From Ensifer adhaerens (GTDB lineage Bacteria; Pseudomonadota; Alphaproteobacteria; Rhizobiales; Rhizobiaceae), in assembly GCF_002007205.1 (NCBI RefSeq), contig NZ_LAZS01000001.1, positions 62,001 to 126,000 of the forward strand: 64,000 nucleotides of DNA, read 5' to 3'. The notes under the pieces are model-generated. The model searched no databases. It was given only the letters and a program-made list of their open reading frames with translations, and was not told where the DNA came from. Each line of letters begins with the position of its first letter. The stretch's first letter is position 1. The translations under genes and the position numbers were made by a program. This document shows positions 44,169-51,942 of this stretch, in pieces.

Positions 44169-44741
44169 CTAGTCGTTGTCGAGATAGGCGCGCCCGCGCG
44201 CCGACAGCCGGTAGCCGACGTCAAGGCTTTCGGTCAGGCCGAGTTCCTTCAATTTGCGGATGCGCGCCTTGAGCTTCAGTTTCTCCATCCCGATGGCGGC
44301 GCTCAATTCGGCCGCCGTCGTCCCGTCCCGGGCGGCGATCAGCTGCAGCACCGGGCTTGTCCAGGGAATGCCCGCACTCTGGTCGAAACGCGCGAGCTTG
44401 CGGTCGATTTCTGCCCGTCCTTCGCTGTCGACGTCGGCCGTTTCCCGTAGCGCAATGCGTGGATCGTCGCCGGTCCGGTGGAAGGCGATGCGATAGCAGC
44501 GGCCCTCGGCGCGAACGGCAAGCTCTTTCAAAAGAGCGCCGAGGTCAGCAAAGCCGGCCCTGCGGGCTTCGCCATCGGTGATCGCGCCCTCCGCAATCTC
44601 GTCTACCGCATCGATGGCGAGAACCCCGATTGCGGTGCGCAAGTTGCCGCCGGCCTTCACCGTCGGCTTGGTCCAGCGGCGGAAGGCCAGGGTCACGTCG
44701 CCGCTGGCGATGCCGGCGAGCACGTTCTGGCGAAACAGCAT
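44169..44741 (-). CDS. ASCH-like domain fused to a winged helix-turn-helix
   Basis: The 190-residue protein starts with an ASCH/PUA-like region (about residues 1-110: LFRQNVLAGIASGDVTLAFRRW, then GVLAIDAVDEIAEG) which in other proteins binds RNA or modified nucleic acid. A winged helix-turn-helix follows (about 130-190: TTAAELSAAIGMEKLKLKARIRKLKELGL). It starts one base after the stop of the LysE-type exporter gene, so the two form an operon. A role as regulator of the exporter is inferred, not shown. Confidence 0.8.
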   Translation of the reverse strand: MLFRQNVLAGIASGDVTLAFRRWTKPTVKAGGNLRTAIGVLAIDAVDEIAEGAITDGEARRAGFADLGALLKELAVRAEGRCYRIAFHRTGDDPRIALRETADVDSEGRAEIDRKLARFDQSAGIPWTSPVLQLIAARDGTTAAELSAAIGMEKLKLKARIRKLKELGLTESLDVGYRLSARGRAYLDND

Positions 44742-44742
44742 C

Positions 44743-45375
44743 TCAGGCGGTGGCGCGGCGATAGAGGGCGAGCGAGCCTGCGAGCGCCAGCAACGCGCCG
44801 CCGCAGAGCCGGTCGAGCCAGATGGCGCCGGAGCGCTTGAGGAAGGCTGCGGCTTTCGCGCCGAGCAGCGCGTAGCCGAACATCACGATGAAATCGACGG
44901 CGGCGAAGACGAGCGCGAGCATGGCGTATTGCGACGCCTGCGGTGCTGCAGGATCGATGAACTGCGGCAGGAAGGCGGTGAAGAACAGATAGCCCTTGGG
45001 ATTGGTGACAGCGACCAGGAAGCTTTTGAGGAAAATCGCGGCAGAGGAAACGGGAGCGGCACTGCCGGCTTCGTTCGCCACCTGGATCGTCCCTTTCGAT
45101 CGTAGCAGCATGATGCCGAGGAAGGCGAGGTAGCCCGCGCCCACCCATTTGACGACCGTGAACCAGAATTCGGAGGCCGCCAGCAGCGCGCCAAGGCCAA
45201 GCGCGACCGCGCCGATCAGCACGAAATCGGAGAGCACGGCGCCGATCATGCCGGCGGTTGCACGCCGCACGCCGTAGCGTGAGCCGTTGGTGAGCGCGAG
45301 CAGGACCGTCGGGCCCGGTGTCGCGATGCCGATGAAGGCAACCAGCGCGAATGCGAGTATCGTCATGTCGGTCAT
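44743..45375 (-). CDS. LysE/RhtB-family amino-acid exporter
   Basis: The 210-residue six-helix protein has the N-terminal signature IGIATPGPTVLLALTNGSRYG and the mid motif VAVTNPKGYLFFTAFLPQF. The ATG at 45375 follows GGAGG at 45380-45384. It is the upstream gene of an operon with the ASCH-wHTH protein. It differs clearly from the LysE protein at 42824, so this is not a recent duplicate. Confidence 0.92.
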   Translation of the reverse strand: MTDMTILAFALVAFIGIATPGPTVLLALTNGSRYGVRRATAGMIGAVLSDFVLIGAVALGLGALLAASEFWFTVVKWVGAGYLAFLGIMLLRSKGTIQVANEAGSAAPVSSAAIFLKSFLVAVTNPKGYLFFTAFLPQFIDPAAPQASQYAMLALVFAAVDFIVMFGYALLGAKAAAFLKRSGAIWLDRLCGGALLALAGSLALYRRATA

Positions 45376-45643
45376 GATGTCCTCCCTCATGGTCTCCGGT
45401 AGTCGTCCCACAGCTTTTGCGCGTGCGCAATCGTCTTTCGCGCGGGTGCCAGTTCCGCGGCAGGTTTGACAGTCGGGGCGGCATCGCCTATGGAGGCGTC
45501 AGGGTGAAGGTCCCTGCCGTCCGCGAGCGTCATGCTTTGGTGAAGTCCTTCTTTAAGACACGGTCAGCCGAAACGGCATGCGAACCGGTGGCAATGCGGG
45601 CTCCCATCTCCAACGAATGCATGCCGCTTGAGGAGACCTTCTC

Positions 45644-46090
45644 ATGACGCGCGGATCAACCACGCTTCCTTCACTTGACGCCCTGAAAGACCAGGCCAAG
45701 CGCCTGCGCTCCCGCCTTGCATCCGAAGGCGAAACCATCGGCCATTCCCGCTCGCTAGAACTGATCGCCGCGCAATACGGCTATCGCGACTGGAACACGC
45801 TGCATGCGGCCGTCGGCAACCGCCCGGCCTTCGATCCCTGGATGCTCGGGTCGCGGGTGAGAGGCCATTATCTCGGCCAGCCCTTCGAGGGCGAGATCCT
45901 GGGCGTCCATGCGATCGCGACCCAGCCGGGACGCTATCGCCTGACGATGAAGTTCGACGAGCCGGTCGATGTCGTCACCTTCGAAAGCTTTTCGGCCTTT
46001 CGCCAGAGGGTCGTTGCGACCGTCGACGAAACGGGACGAACGGTCGAGAAGACCTCGAACGGGCGGTCGCAACTCGAACTCGAATGGTGA
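45644..46090 (+). CDS. Glyoxalase-superfamily-related protein
   Basis: The 148-residue protein starts with a helical region (LDALKDQAKRLRSRLASEG, SRSLELIAAQYGYRDWNTLHAAV) that resembles the domain named 'glyoxalase-related' in Pfam, often fused to other modules. The C-terminal half (about 65-145) forms beta strands (GHYLGQPFEGEILG, RYRLTMKFDEPVDVV). No catalytic site is apparent. GAGGAGA precedes the ATG. Confidence 0.7.
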   Translation: MTRGSTTLPSLDALKDQAKRLRSRLASEGETIGHSRSLELIAAQYGYRDWNTLHAAVGNRPAFDPWMLGSRVRGHYLGQPFEGEILGVHAIATQPGRYRLTMKFDEPVDVVTFESFSAFRQRVVATVDETGRTVEKTSNGRSQLELEW

Positions 46091-46157
46091 GGCCGGCGCC
46101 CGCTCGCCCTAACCGCACGGCTCCCTTTTCCGGTCCGTGTGCCAGGTTCCGCTCAAC

Positions 46158-46185
46158 GTCCCCGAGGCCAGCGCCTTCCGGGGAC
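46158..46185 (+). terminator. Terminator-like hairpin after the 45644 gene
   Basis: Arms GTCCCCG (46158-46164) and CGGGGAC (46179-46185), followed by GGTTTCGTTT. The T run is imperfect. Confidence 0.5.
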
Positions 46186-46274
46186 GGTTTCGTTTCAGGG
46201 CCGATGACAGGGCGGCGCGTTGGCAGGGCGGTCCTGCCGGCCCCTGCGGAAAATCGCGCGCCCTGCAAGTTAGT

Positions 46275-46289
46275 TGCGAATGAGTTGCA
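46275..46289. promoter_or_regulatory. Imperfect Fur-family-type 7-1-7 box
   Basis: TGCGAAT-G-AGTTGCA matches the perfect site at 46309-46323 in 12 of 15 positions. Two such boxes 34 bases apart suggest cooperative binding. Confidence 0.5.
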
Positions 46290-46308
46290 TTTGCATTATT
46301 GATGTTGT

Positions 46309-46323
46309 TGCAAATGATTTGCA
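46309..46323. promoter_or_regulatory. Perfect Fur-family-type 7-1-7 palindrome
   Basis: TGCAAAT-G-ATTTGCA is a perfect 7-1-7 inverted repeat, the architecture bound by Fur-family repressors (Fur, Mur, Zur). It lies about 77 bases before the multicopper oxidase start. The base content fits an alphaproteobacterial Fur/Mur site better than a Zur site; the identity of the repressor is inferred. Confidence 0.6.
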
Positions 46324-46399
46324 GAAGCATGTAGCCATTGCGGACCTGGGTCAGGCGCAGGCCGGCGCTCGTGACATCCGATGCAGGAGAGGGGGGAAT

Positions 46400-47527
46400 A
46401 TGGACAAGCCGACGAGACCGGAACTGCTGCGAAGGCGCAGTCTGCTGATGGGCGGGCTTGCTGCGGCAGGCGGGACGGCAATCTGCACCAGCGCCGCATT
46501 GGGGCAGCAGCCGGCGAGCCATGCCGGCCATGCCGCTCAGGCGGAAACGGCCGGGCAGGCTCCGATGCTGGCCATGGGGCATGGCGCGATGATGACGGTC
46601 GGCGATGTCGACAGCGCCGCCAACGGCTTCGACCCGACGGAGCTGCTGACCGATTGGGACACGGGCACGGTGTCGACGCTGCCGGACGGGCGGACGCTGC
46701 GCACCTTCGAGATGACGGCGGAGGATCGCGAGATCGAGATCGCGCCCGGTATCAAGTTTCCCGCCTGGACCTATAACGGCCGCGTGCCGGGACCGACATT
46801 GCGGGCCAAGGAGGGCGAGCGGCTGCGGATCGTCTTTCGCAACTACGCTTCGCATCCGCATTCGATCCATTTCCACGGCATTCACGCGGCGCGCATGGAC
46901 GGTGTGCCGGGCGCCGGCATGGTCGATCCCGGTGACGAGTTCACTTACGAGTTCGATGCCAAGCCTTTCGGCTGCCACCTCTATCATTGCCACGCCATGC
47001 CGTTGCGCCGGCACATCCACAAGGGCATGTACGGCGCCTTCGTCATCGATCCGGACCCGGAGCGCCGGCCGGAGCATGCCGACGTCGCCCGCTCCCGGCT
47101 GCTCGGCACGCCGGAGAATGCCGGCTGGCAGGAACTGGTGATGGTGATGAACGCCTTCGACACCAATTTCGATGCCGAGAACGAGTTCTATGCCGTCAAC
47201 ACCGTCGCGCACGCCTTCATGAAGCGGCCGATCCGGATCGTGAAGGGCAAGCCGGTGCGCATCTATCTCATCAACGTCATCGAGTTCGACCCGATCAACT
47301 CGTTCCACCTGCACGCCAATTTCTTCGACTATTTCGATCAGGGCACGACGCTGACGCCGACCTTGAAAACCGTCGATCTCATCACCCAGTGCCAGGCGCA
47401 GCGCGGCATTCTGGAGTTCACCTTCGCCGAGCACGAAGCCGGGCTCTACATGTTCCATCCGCACCAGACCGAGTTCACCGAACTCGGCTGGGTCGGCATG
47501 TTCGATGTGGTGGAGGCGCTCGCATGA
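46400..47527 (+). CDS. Two-domain multicopper oxidase
   Basis: The 375-residue protein starts with a twin-arginine-like signal (RRRSLLMGGLAAAGG, about residues 11-25). Four HxH copper motifs are visible: HFH at 157-159, HCH at 196-198, HLH at 303-305 and HPH at 353-355, enough for a trinuclear cluster. The mononuclear (type 1) ligands Cys197 and Met210 are in the first domain only, so it is a two-domain oxidase with one type 1 site, unlike CopA or laccases. It overlaps the next gene by 4 bases (ATGA). Substrate could be Fe(II), Mn(II) or Cu(I). Confidence 0.88.
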   Translation: MDKPTRPELLRRRSLLMGGLAAAGGTAICTSAALGQQPASHAGHAAQAETAGQAPMLAMGHGAMMTVGDVDSAANGFDPTELLTDWDTGTVSTLPDGRTLRTFEMTAEDREIEIAPGIKFPAWTYNGRVPGPTLRAKEGERLRIVFRNYASHPHSIHFHGIHAARMDGVPGAGMVDPGDEFTYEFDAKPFGCHLYHCHAMPLRRHIHKGMYGAFVIDPDPERRPEHADVARSRLLGTPENAGWQELVMVMNAFDTNFDAENEFYAVNTVAHAFMKRPIRIVKGKPVRIYLINVIEFDPINSFHLHANFFDYFDQGTTLTPTLKTVDLITQCQAQRGILEFTFAEHEAGLYMFHPHQTEFTELGWVGMFDVVEALA

Positions 47528-48711
47528 ACGAGACCCTGCCGAGAGCCGCCATCCGCGCGGCAAAGACCAACCTGGTGTGGCTGGCGTTGCCTCTCATCGT
47601 CTTCGGCATCGCCGTTGCCTGGCTCGTGTCGACCGATCCGTTGTCGGGCTTCCGCAATGGTGCGCCCCCCGTCGAAAACCTGACTTTCGAAAGGACCGTG
47701 CTCGACGACAGCGGCCTCAGTCTGCTTGTTCGAGCCGGCGGATCGGAACCGATGACGGTGGCGCAGGTCCAGGTGGACGACGCCTATTGGCAATTCACCC
47801 AGGACCCGCCGGGACCGATCGCGCGGGGGAGGGCCGCGTGGCTGAAGCTGCCATTCCCATGGATGGTTGGTGAGGCGCATGCCGTGAACGTGGTGACCAA
47901 CTCCGGCGCCACCTTTGCGCACGACATTGCCGTCGCCGTGCCGACACCGCAGGCGACGTCAGGCCAGTTGCGGCTGCAGGCCGTGGTCGGGATCATCGTC
48001 GGGATCGTGCCGGTGGCGGTCGGCCTGATGTTCTACCCGGTGCTGCGCGGCGTCGGTCGCGAAGGCATGGCCTTCCTGCTGTCATTGACGATCGGCCTGC
48101 TCGGCTTCCTGCTGGTCGATGCCAGCGGCGAGGCGCTCGAACTTGCCGGCGAGGCGGCGGCGATCTTCCAGGGGCCCGTCATGGTGGTGCTGGCGGGCTT
48201 CGGTAGTTTCCTGCTTCTGATGGCGATCGGGCGGCGAAGCGGTGCGCCGACCGGACTGGCGCTCTCCACCTACATCGCGCTCGGCATCGGCCTGCACAAT
48301 CTCGGCGAGGGACTGGCGATCGGCGCCGCCTTTGCCGCCGGCTCGGCCGGGCTCGGCACGTTCCTGGTGCTCGGCTTTGCGCTTCATAACGTCACCGAAG
48401 GCATCGGTATCGCCGCGCCGATCCTGAAGAAGAGGCCATCTGCCTGGGTATTCGTCGGGCTCACATTGCTTGCCGGCGGACCGGCCGTCATCGGCATGTG
48501 GCTCGGCAGCCTCGCGACCTCGGCACAGTGGTCGGCTCTGGCGCTCGCGGTCGGGGCCGGTGCGATCCTGCAGGTGATCGTCGAGGTCGGTGCCTATCTG
48601 ATGCGCCAGAGCGATCGGCGGGCCGACGTCTTCCTGACGCCGCCTGTTTTGGCCGGGCTCGCGGCAGGTGCTGCCTTCATGTACCTGACCGCCGCGCTCG
48701 TGAAGATCTGA
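47524..48711 (+). CDS. ZIP-family divalent metal transporter with N-terminal periplasmic domain
   Basis: The 395-residue protein has an N-terminal helix (about 17-36) and a soluble segment of about 110 residues (40-150), probably outside the membrane, with beta-strand character. A ZIP core of about eight helices follows. The ZIP metal site is clear: H258-N-L-G-E262 and H288-N-V-T-E292. ZIP proteins normally bring divalent metal into the cytosol. The N-terminal addition is not usual and may dock with the oxidase, whose gene overlaps this one by 4 bases. Metal specificity is unknown. Confidence 0.88.
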   Translation: MNETLPRAAIRAAKTNLVWLALPLIVFGIAVAWLVSTDPLSGFRNGAPPVENLTFERTVLDDSGLSLLVRAGGSEPMTVAQVQVDDAYWQFTQDPPGPIARGRAAWLKLPFPWMVGEAHAVNVVTNSGATFAHDIAVAVPTPQATSGQLRLQAVVGIIVGIVPVAVGLMFYPVLRGVGREGMAFLLSLTIGLLGFLLVDASGEALELAGEAAAIFQGPVMVVLAGFGSFLLLMAIGRRSGAPTGLALSTYIALGIGLHNLGEGLAIGAAFAAGSAGLGTFLVLGFALHNVTEGIGIAAPILKKRPSAWVFVGLTLLAGGPAVIGMWLGSLATSAQWSALALAVGAGAILQVIVEVGAYLMRQSDRRADVFLTPPVLAGLAAGAAFMYLTAALVKI

Positions 48712-48726
48712 GCCATTCCGCCTCGC

Positions 48727-49938
48727 CTACGCGTGCGGAACGCTCCGATAGCTCCGCGGCAGAAGCGGAAGAGCAAGCAGCGCGGCAGTGCTGACAATCG
48801 CGCCCATGACGAAGGTCGCGGCCGCACCATATCCGTCCCAGAGCAGCCCGGCCGCGAGATTGGCGACGACCACGGCTGCTCCGGTCGTGAGGTTGAACAG
48901 GCCGAAGGCGCTGCCACGCAGATTGGCGGGCGCCGTATCGGCAACGAGCGTGGCGAGAATGCCCTGGGAAAAGCCCATATGCAGGCCCCAGAGCACGATC
49001 GCCACCAGGAAGAGGCCGATGCTGTCGGTCGTCGCCAGCAGGAGATCGGCCGCGACGAGGAAGACGAGGCTCACGGCCAGCAGGCCGCGCCGGCCGACGC
49101 GGTCCGAGAGGATGCCGACCGGATAGGCGGCGAGACCATAGACCAGATGCATGACGACCATGGTGATCGGGATCCAGGCGATGGAGAATCCGACGTCACC
49201 GGCGCGCAAGAGCAGGAACGCCTCGCTGAAACGGGCAAGGGTCAACACGGACGCGACAGCAACGACGAGCCAGATGGCCGGCGTCAGCAAGGCGATATCC
49301 TTGAGGCTGGGGCCGGTCTTGCGTTTTCCTTCCTCCGCGGCCTTCGGCTCGCGCACGGCGGCCGCGAGCAGGAAGACGGCGAGGAAGGCGGGTATGACCG
49401 CGATCCAGAAGACGGTGGTGAAGCTTCCGCCGGTTAAGAGCATCAGGCCGATCGCGACCAACGGGCCGACGAAGCCGCCGACGGTGTCGAGCGACTTGCG
49501 TAAGCCGAAACTCGCGCCGCGGATCTCCGGCGGCGTGACGTCGGCGATCAGCGCGTCACGCGGGGCGCCGCGAATGCCCTTGCCGACCCGGTCGAGGAAC
49601 TTTGCGCCTGCGACCATCGTCAGTGAGTCCGCAAGCGGAATGAGCGGCTTCGATAGCGCCGCCAGGCCATAGCCGAAGGTCGCCAGGTGCTTGCGGTTGC
49701 GGGTGAGGTCGGAAAAGGCGCCGGAAAAGAACTTCGTCACCGTGGCGACGGCAACGGACAGGCCCTCGATCAATCCGACCATGGCGGCAGACGCGCCGAG
49801 ACCGCTGACGAGGTAGAGCGGCAGCAGCGTCTGGACCATCTCCGAGGAGATATCCATGAGCATGCTGACGAACCCGAGCAACCAAACGGTGCCTGGGATC
49901 GATGGAGCCGAACGGGAGCGTTGGGAGGCAAGCGTCAT
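48727..49938 (-). CDS. MFS transporter
   Basis: The 403-residue carrier has about 12 helices. It shows the loop motif GAFSDLTRNRKHLATFGYGL between helices 2 and 3 and the repeat GILSDRVGRRGLLAVSL in the second half. The start with MLMDISSEMVQTLLPLYL is typical of a subgroup annotated as drug or metabolite exporters. It converges with the ZIP gene, 15 bases apart, and may be unrelated to metals. Confidence 0.87.
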   Translation of the reverse strand: MTLASQRSRSAPSIPGTVWLLGFVSMLMDISSEMVQTLLPLYLVSGLGASAAMVGLIEGLSVAVATVTKFFSGAFSDLTRNRKHLATFGYGLAALSKPLIPLADSLTMVAGAKFLDRVGKGIRGAPRDALIADVTPPEIRGASFGLRKSLDTVGGFVGPLVAIGLMLLTGGSFTTVFWIAVIPAFLAVFLLAAAVREPKAAEEGKRKTGPSLKDIALLTPAIWLVVAVASVLTLARFSEAFLLLRAGDVGFSIAWIPITMVVMHLVYGLAAYPVGILSDRVGRRGLLAVSLVFLVAADLLLATTDSIGLFLVAIVLWGLHMGFSQGILATLVADTAPANLRGSAFGLFNLTTGAAVVVANLAAGLLWDGYGAAATFVMGAIVSTAALLALPLLPRSYRSVPHA

Positions 49939-50114
49939 CGGTGATCCTGATCGAAGCGGCAGAGATTTCGGGAAGTCAGGAACTCCAGTTATCTCGTGTT
50001 GCTCGAAACGGAAAGGGGCACCCGGCTGGCACAGCGCATTTGGGGCGGTGCCTTCCCCGGACCACCGGTCGCCATGCCATAGCCCGCGACGCCGGCAAGC
50101 GGCTTCGCCTCGGA

Positions 50115-50942
50115 TCAGACGATCGTCTGGTCCATCTCGGCCGCCGGTACCTCGTCGACCCGGTGAATGCGAACGACCGTTGCCGGAACGCCCGCGACCG
50201 TGGTGCGGGGCGGCACGGATTTCAGGACGACGCTGCCGGCGGCGACCTTGCTAAAAGCGCCGACCTCGATATTGCCGAGGATCTTGGCGCCGGCGCCGAT
50301 CATCACGCCGCGGCGGATTTTCGGATGCCGGTCGCCGGTTTCCTTGCCGGTACCGCCAAGCGTGACGTTCTGCAGGATCGAGACCTGGTCCTCGATGACG
50401 GAGGTCTCGCCGATGACGATGCCGGATCCGTGGTCGAGCATGACTGCCTTGCCGATGCAGGCGGCCGGATGAATGTCGGGCCCGAAGACCAGAGAGGCGA
50501 GGTTGGACAGCCAGCTGGCGACTTCCCTGCGGCCCTCGGACCAGAGCTGGTGTGCCGCCCGATAGGTCTGCAGTGCCTGGAAACCCTTGAGATTCAAGAG
50601 GACGTGCAAAAGCCCCGGGCAGGCCGGGTCGCGCTCTTTCACCGCCTGGAGATCGGCTTCGGTTGCGAGCAGAAGCTGCGGGTTGGCGCTGAAAACGTCC
50701 GCCAGCAGGGACGCAAGCGCCCGCTCGTCGACGCGCGCGACAGCGAGCGGAGCGGCAAGAACGCCTGCCAGCAGCTCGGCATCAGACCGGGCATCGGTGA
50801 TCAGCGCCAGAGCCGGCGCCATGACCGGCTCCCGCGCCGCCAGCGCGCGGGCTTCCGCGCGCACCAGCTTCCAGGCATCGCCATCGGCGAGCGGAGCGGC
50901 GAGCGCGCCTTCGTAGTGCTGGGTCTCAATCAATGCGGTCAT
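50115..50942 (-). CDS. cysE: Serine O-acetyltransferase
   Basis: The 275-residue enzyme acetylates serine, the first step to cysteine. A helical N-terminal half (about 20-140) is followed by a left-handed beta-helix of hexapeptide repeats (IHPAACIGKAVMLDHGSGIVIG, then ILQNVTLGG, HPKIRRGVMIGAGAKILG) with the catalytic histidine and Asp of CysE. It follows the WD40 gene after 10 bases, so is the last gene of the CobW-WD40-cysE operon. The start is the ATG at 50942. Confidence 0.94.
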   Translation of the reverse strand: MTALIETQHYEGALAAPLADGDAWKLVRAEARALAAREPVMAPALALITDARSDAELLAGVLAAPLAVARVDERALASLLADVFSANPQLLLATEADLQAVKERDPACPGLLHVLLNLKGFQALQTYRAAHQLWSEGRREVASWLSNLASLVFGPDIHPAACIGKAVMLDHGSGIVIGETSVIEDQVSILQNVTLGGTGKETGDRHPKIRRGVMIGAGAKILGNIEVGAFSKVAAGSVVLKSVPPRTTVAGVPATVVRIHRVDEVPAAEMDQTIV

Positions 50943-50952
50943 GCGCCACCCG

Positions 50953-51942
50953 TTATCCGGCGATATCGACGACGCCGCAGTCGCCCTCGGCCGAGCCGAA
51001 GGCGAGTTGCCGGCCGTCCTTGTTCCAGGCCATGGCGGTGATGGCGCCCTTGCCCGGACGGCGCAGCAGCACTTCCTTGCTGTCGGCAAAGCGTGCGCCG
51101 AGGATCATGCCATCCTGATAGCCGATGGCGACGATGTCTTCGGCCGGATGGCAGCAGACGGAGGTCACCATGATGTCGGCGCGGGTGCCGAGTTCCAGCG
51201 GCGCCTTGCCCATCGGGCCGTCCTTGCCCTGGAAGGGCCAGACGATAGCAGCCGAAGCGCCTGAGGAGGCGAGCCACTTGCCCTTGGCCGACCAGGAGAG
51301 CGACTTCACCTTGGCCGGATAGCCGGTCATGCGCATGTGGCGCGCTTCGGCGCCGGGCTTGGCGTCGAGCTTCCAGCCGTGCAGCGCGTTTTCCTGCATC
51401 GTGGTGACGAGGAAGCGGCCGTCGGGCGAGAAAGTGACACCGGTATGGGCACCCTTCCAGTCGAGATCGATCGGCTGGCCCGATGTGCCGACCCAGTGCA
51501 GCGACACGCCGTTGTAGCGCGCCGCGCCGACGCGCAGACCCTTCGGCGCGAAGGCGAGGCCCTCGACCGTGCGCTCCTCGGTAAATTCCTTCGTCGTTCC
51601 GTCGGCGAGCCGCACATGGGTGGTCTTGCCATAGGCATAGGCGACCGCCCCTTGCGGACCCGCGGCAACCTGGGCGATCCACTTGCGCGGCGCCTCGGCG
51701 ACGAGTGACGTCGTGCCGTCGGCGGCGGTGCGCATGACCTTGCCGTCTTCGCCGCCGGTCAAAAGCGTGTCGTTCGCTTCATCGACGACGAGCGACAAAA
51801 GGCCCTCGTGGACCTCCGTCGTCTTGTGGCCGAGGTCGAGGCGGTGAATGGCGCCGGTGGCTTCGGCGAAGAAGGGGACGCCTTTGAGAAAGGCCACGCC
51901 GACGACGTGACCTTCGAGATCGAGGGGAGCGACAGTCGGCAT
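50953..51942 (-). CDS. WD40-repeat beta-propeller protein
   Basis: The 329-residue protein has about seven weak WD40 blades (for example TGVTFSPDGRFLVTTM, VKSLSWSAKGKWLASSG, ITAMAWNKDGRQLAFGS). It has no signal peptide, so is expected in the cytosol as a binding scaffold. It overlaps the CobW-type GTPase by one base (TGATG) and precedes cysE. The pairing with a zinc GTPase suggests a role in metal or protein assembly; none is established. Confidence 0.87.
   Translation of the reverse strand: MPTVAPLDLEGHVVGVAFLKGVPFFAEATGAIHRLDLGHKTTEVHEGLLSLVVDEANDTLLTGGEDGKVMRTAADGTTSLVAEAPRKWIAQVAAGPQGAVAYAYGKTTHVRLADGTTKEFTEERTVEGLAFAPKGLRVGAARYNGVSLHWVGTSGQPIDLDWKGAHTGVTFSPDGRFLVTTMQENALHGWKLDAKPGAEARHMRMTGYPAKVKSLSWSAKGKWLASSGASAAIVWPFQGKDGPMGKAPLELGTRADIMVTSVCCHPAEDIVAIGYQDGMILGARFADSKEVLLRRPGKGAITAMAWNKDGRQLAFGSAEGDCGVVDIAG

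Larger units (their letters stand above)
46091..46399. other. 309-base intergenic region with terminator and metal-type operators
   Basis: No gene is seen. The left part has the hairpin at 46158-46185. The right part (46270-46330) is AT-rich with repeated TTGCA words that form two palindromes described separately, and probably includes the promoter of the multicopper oxidase operon. Confidence 0.7.
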
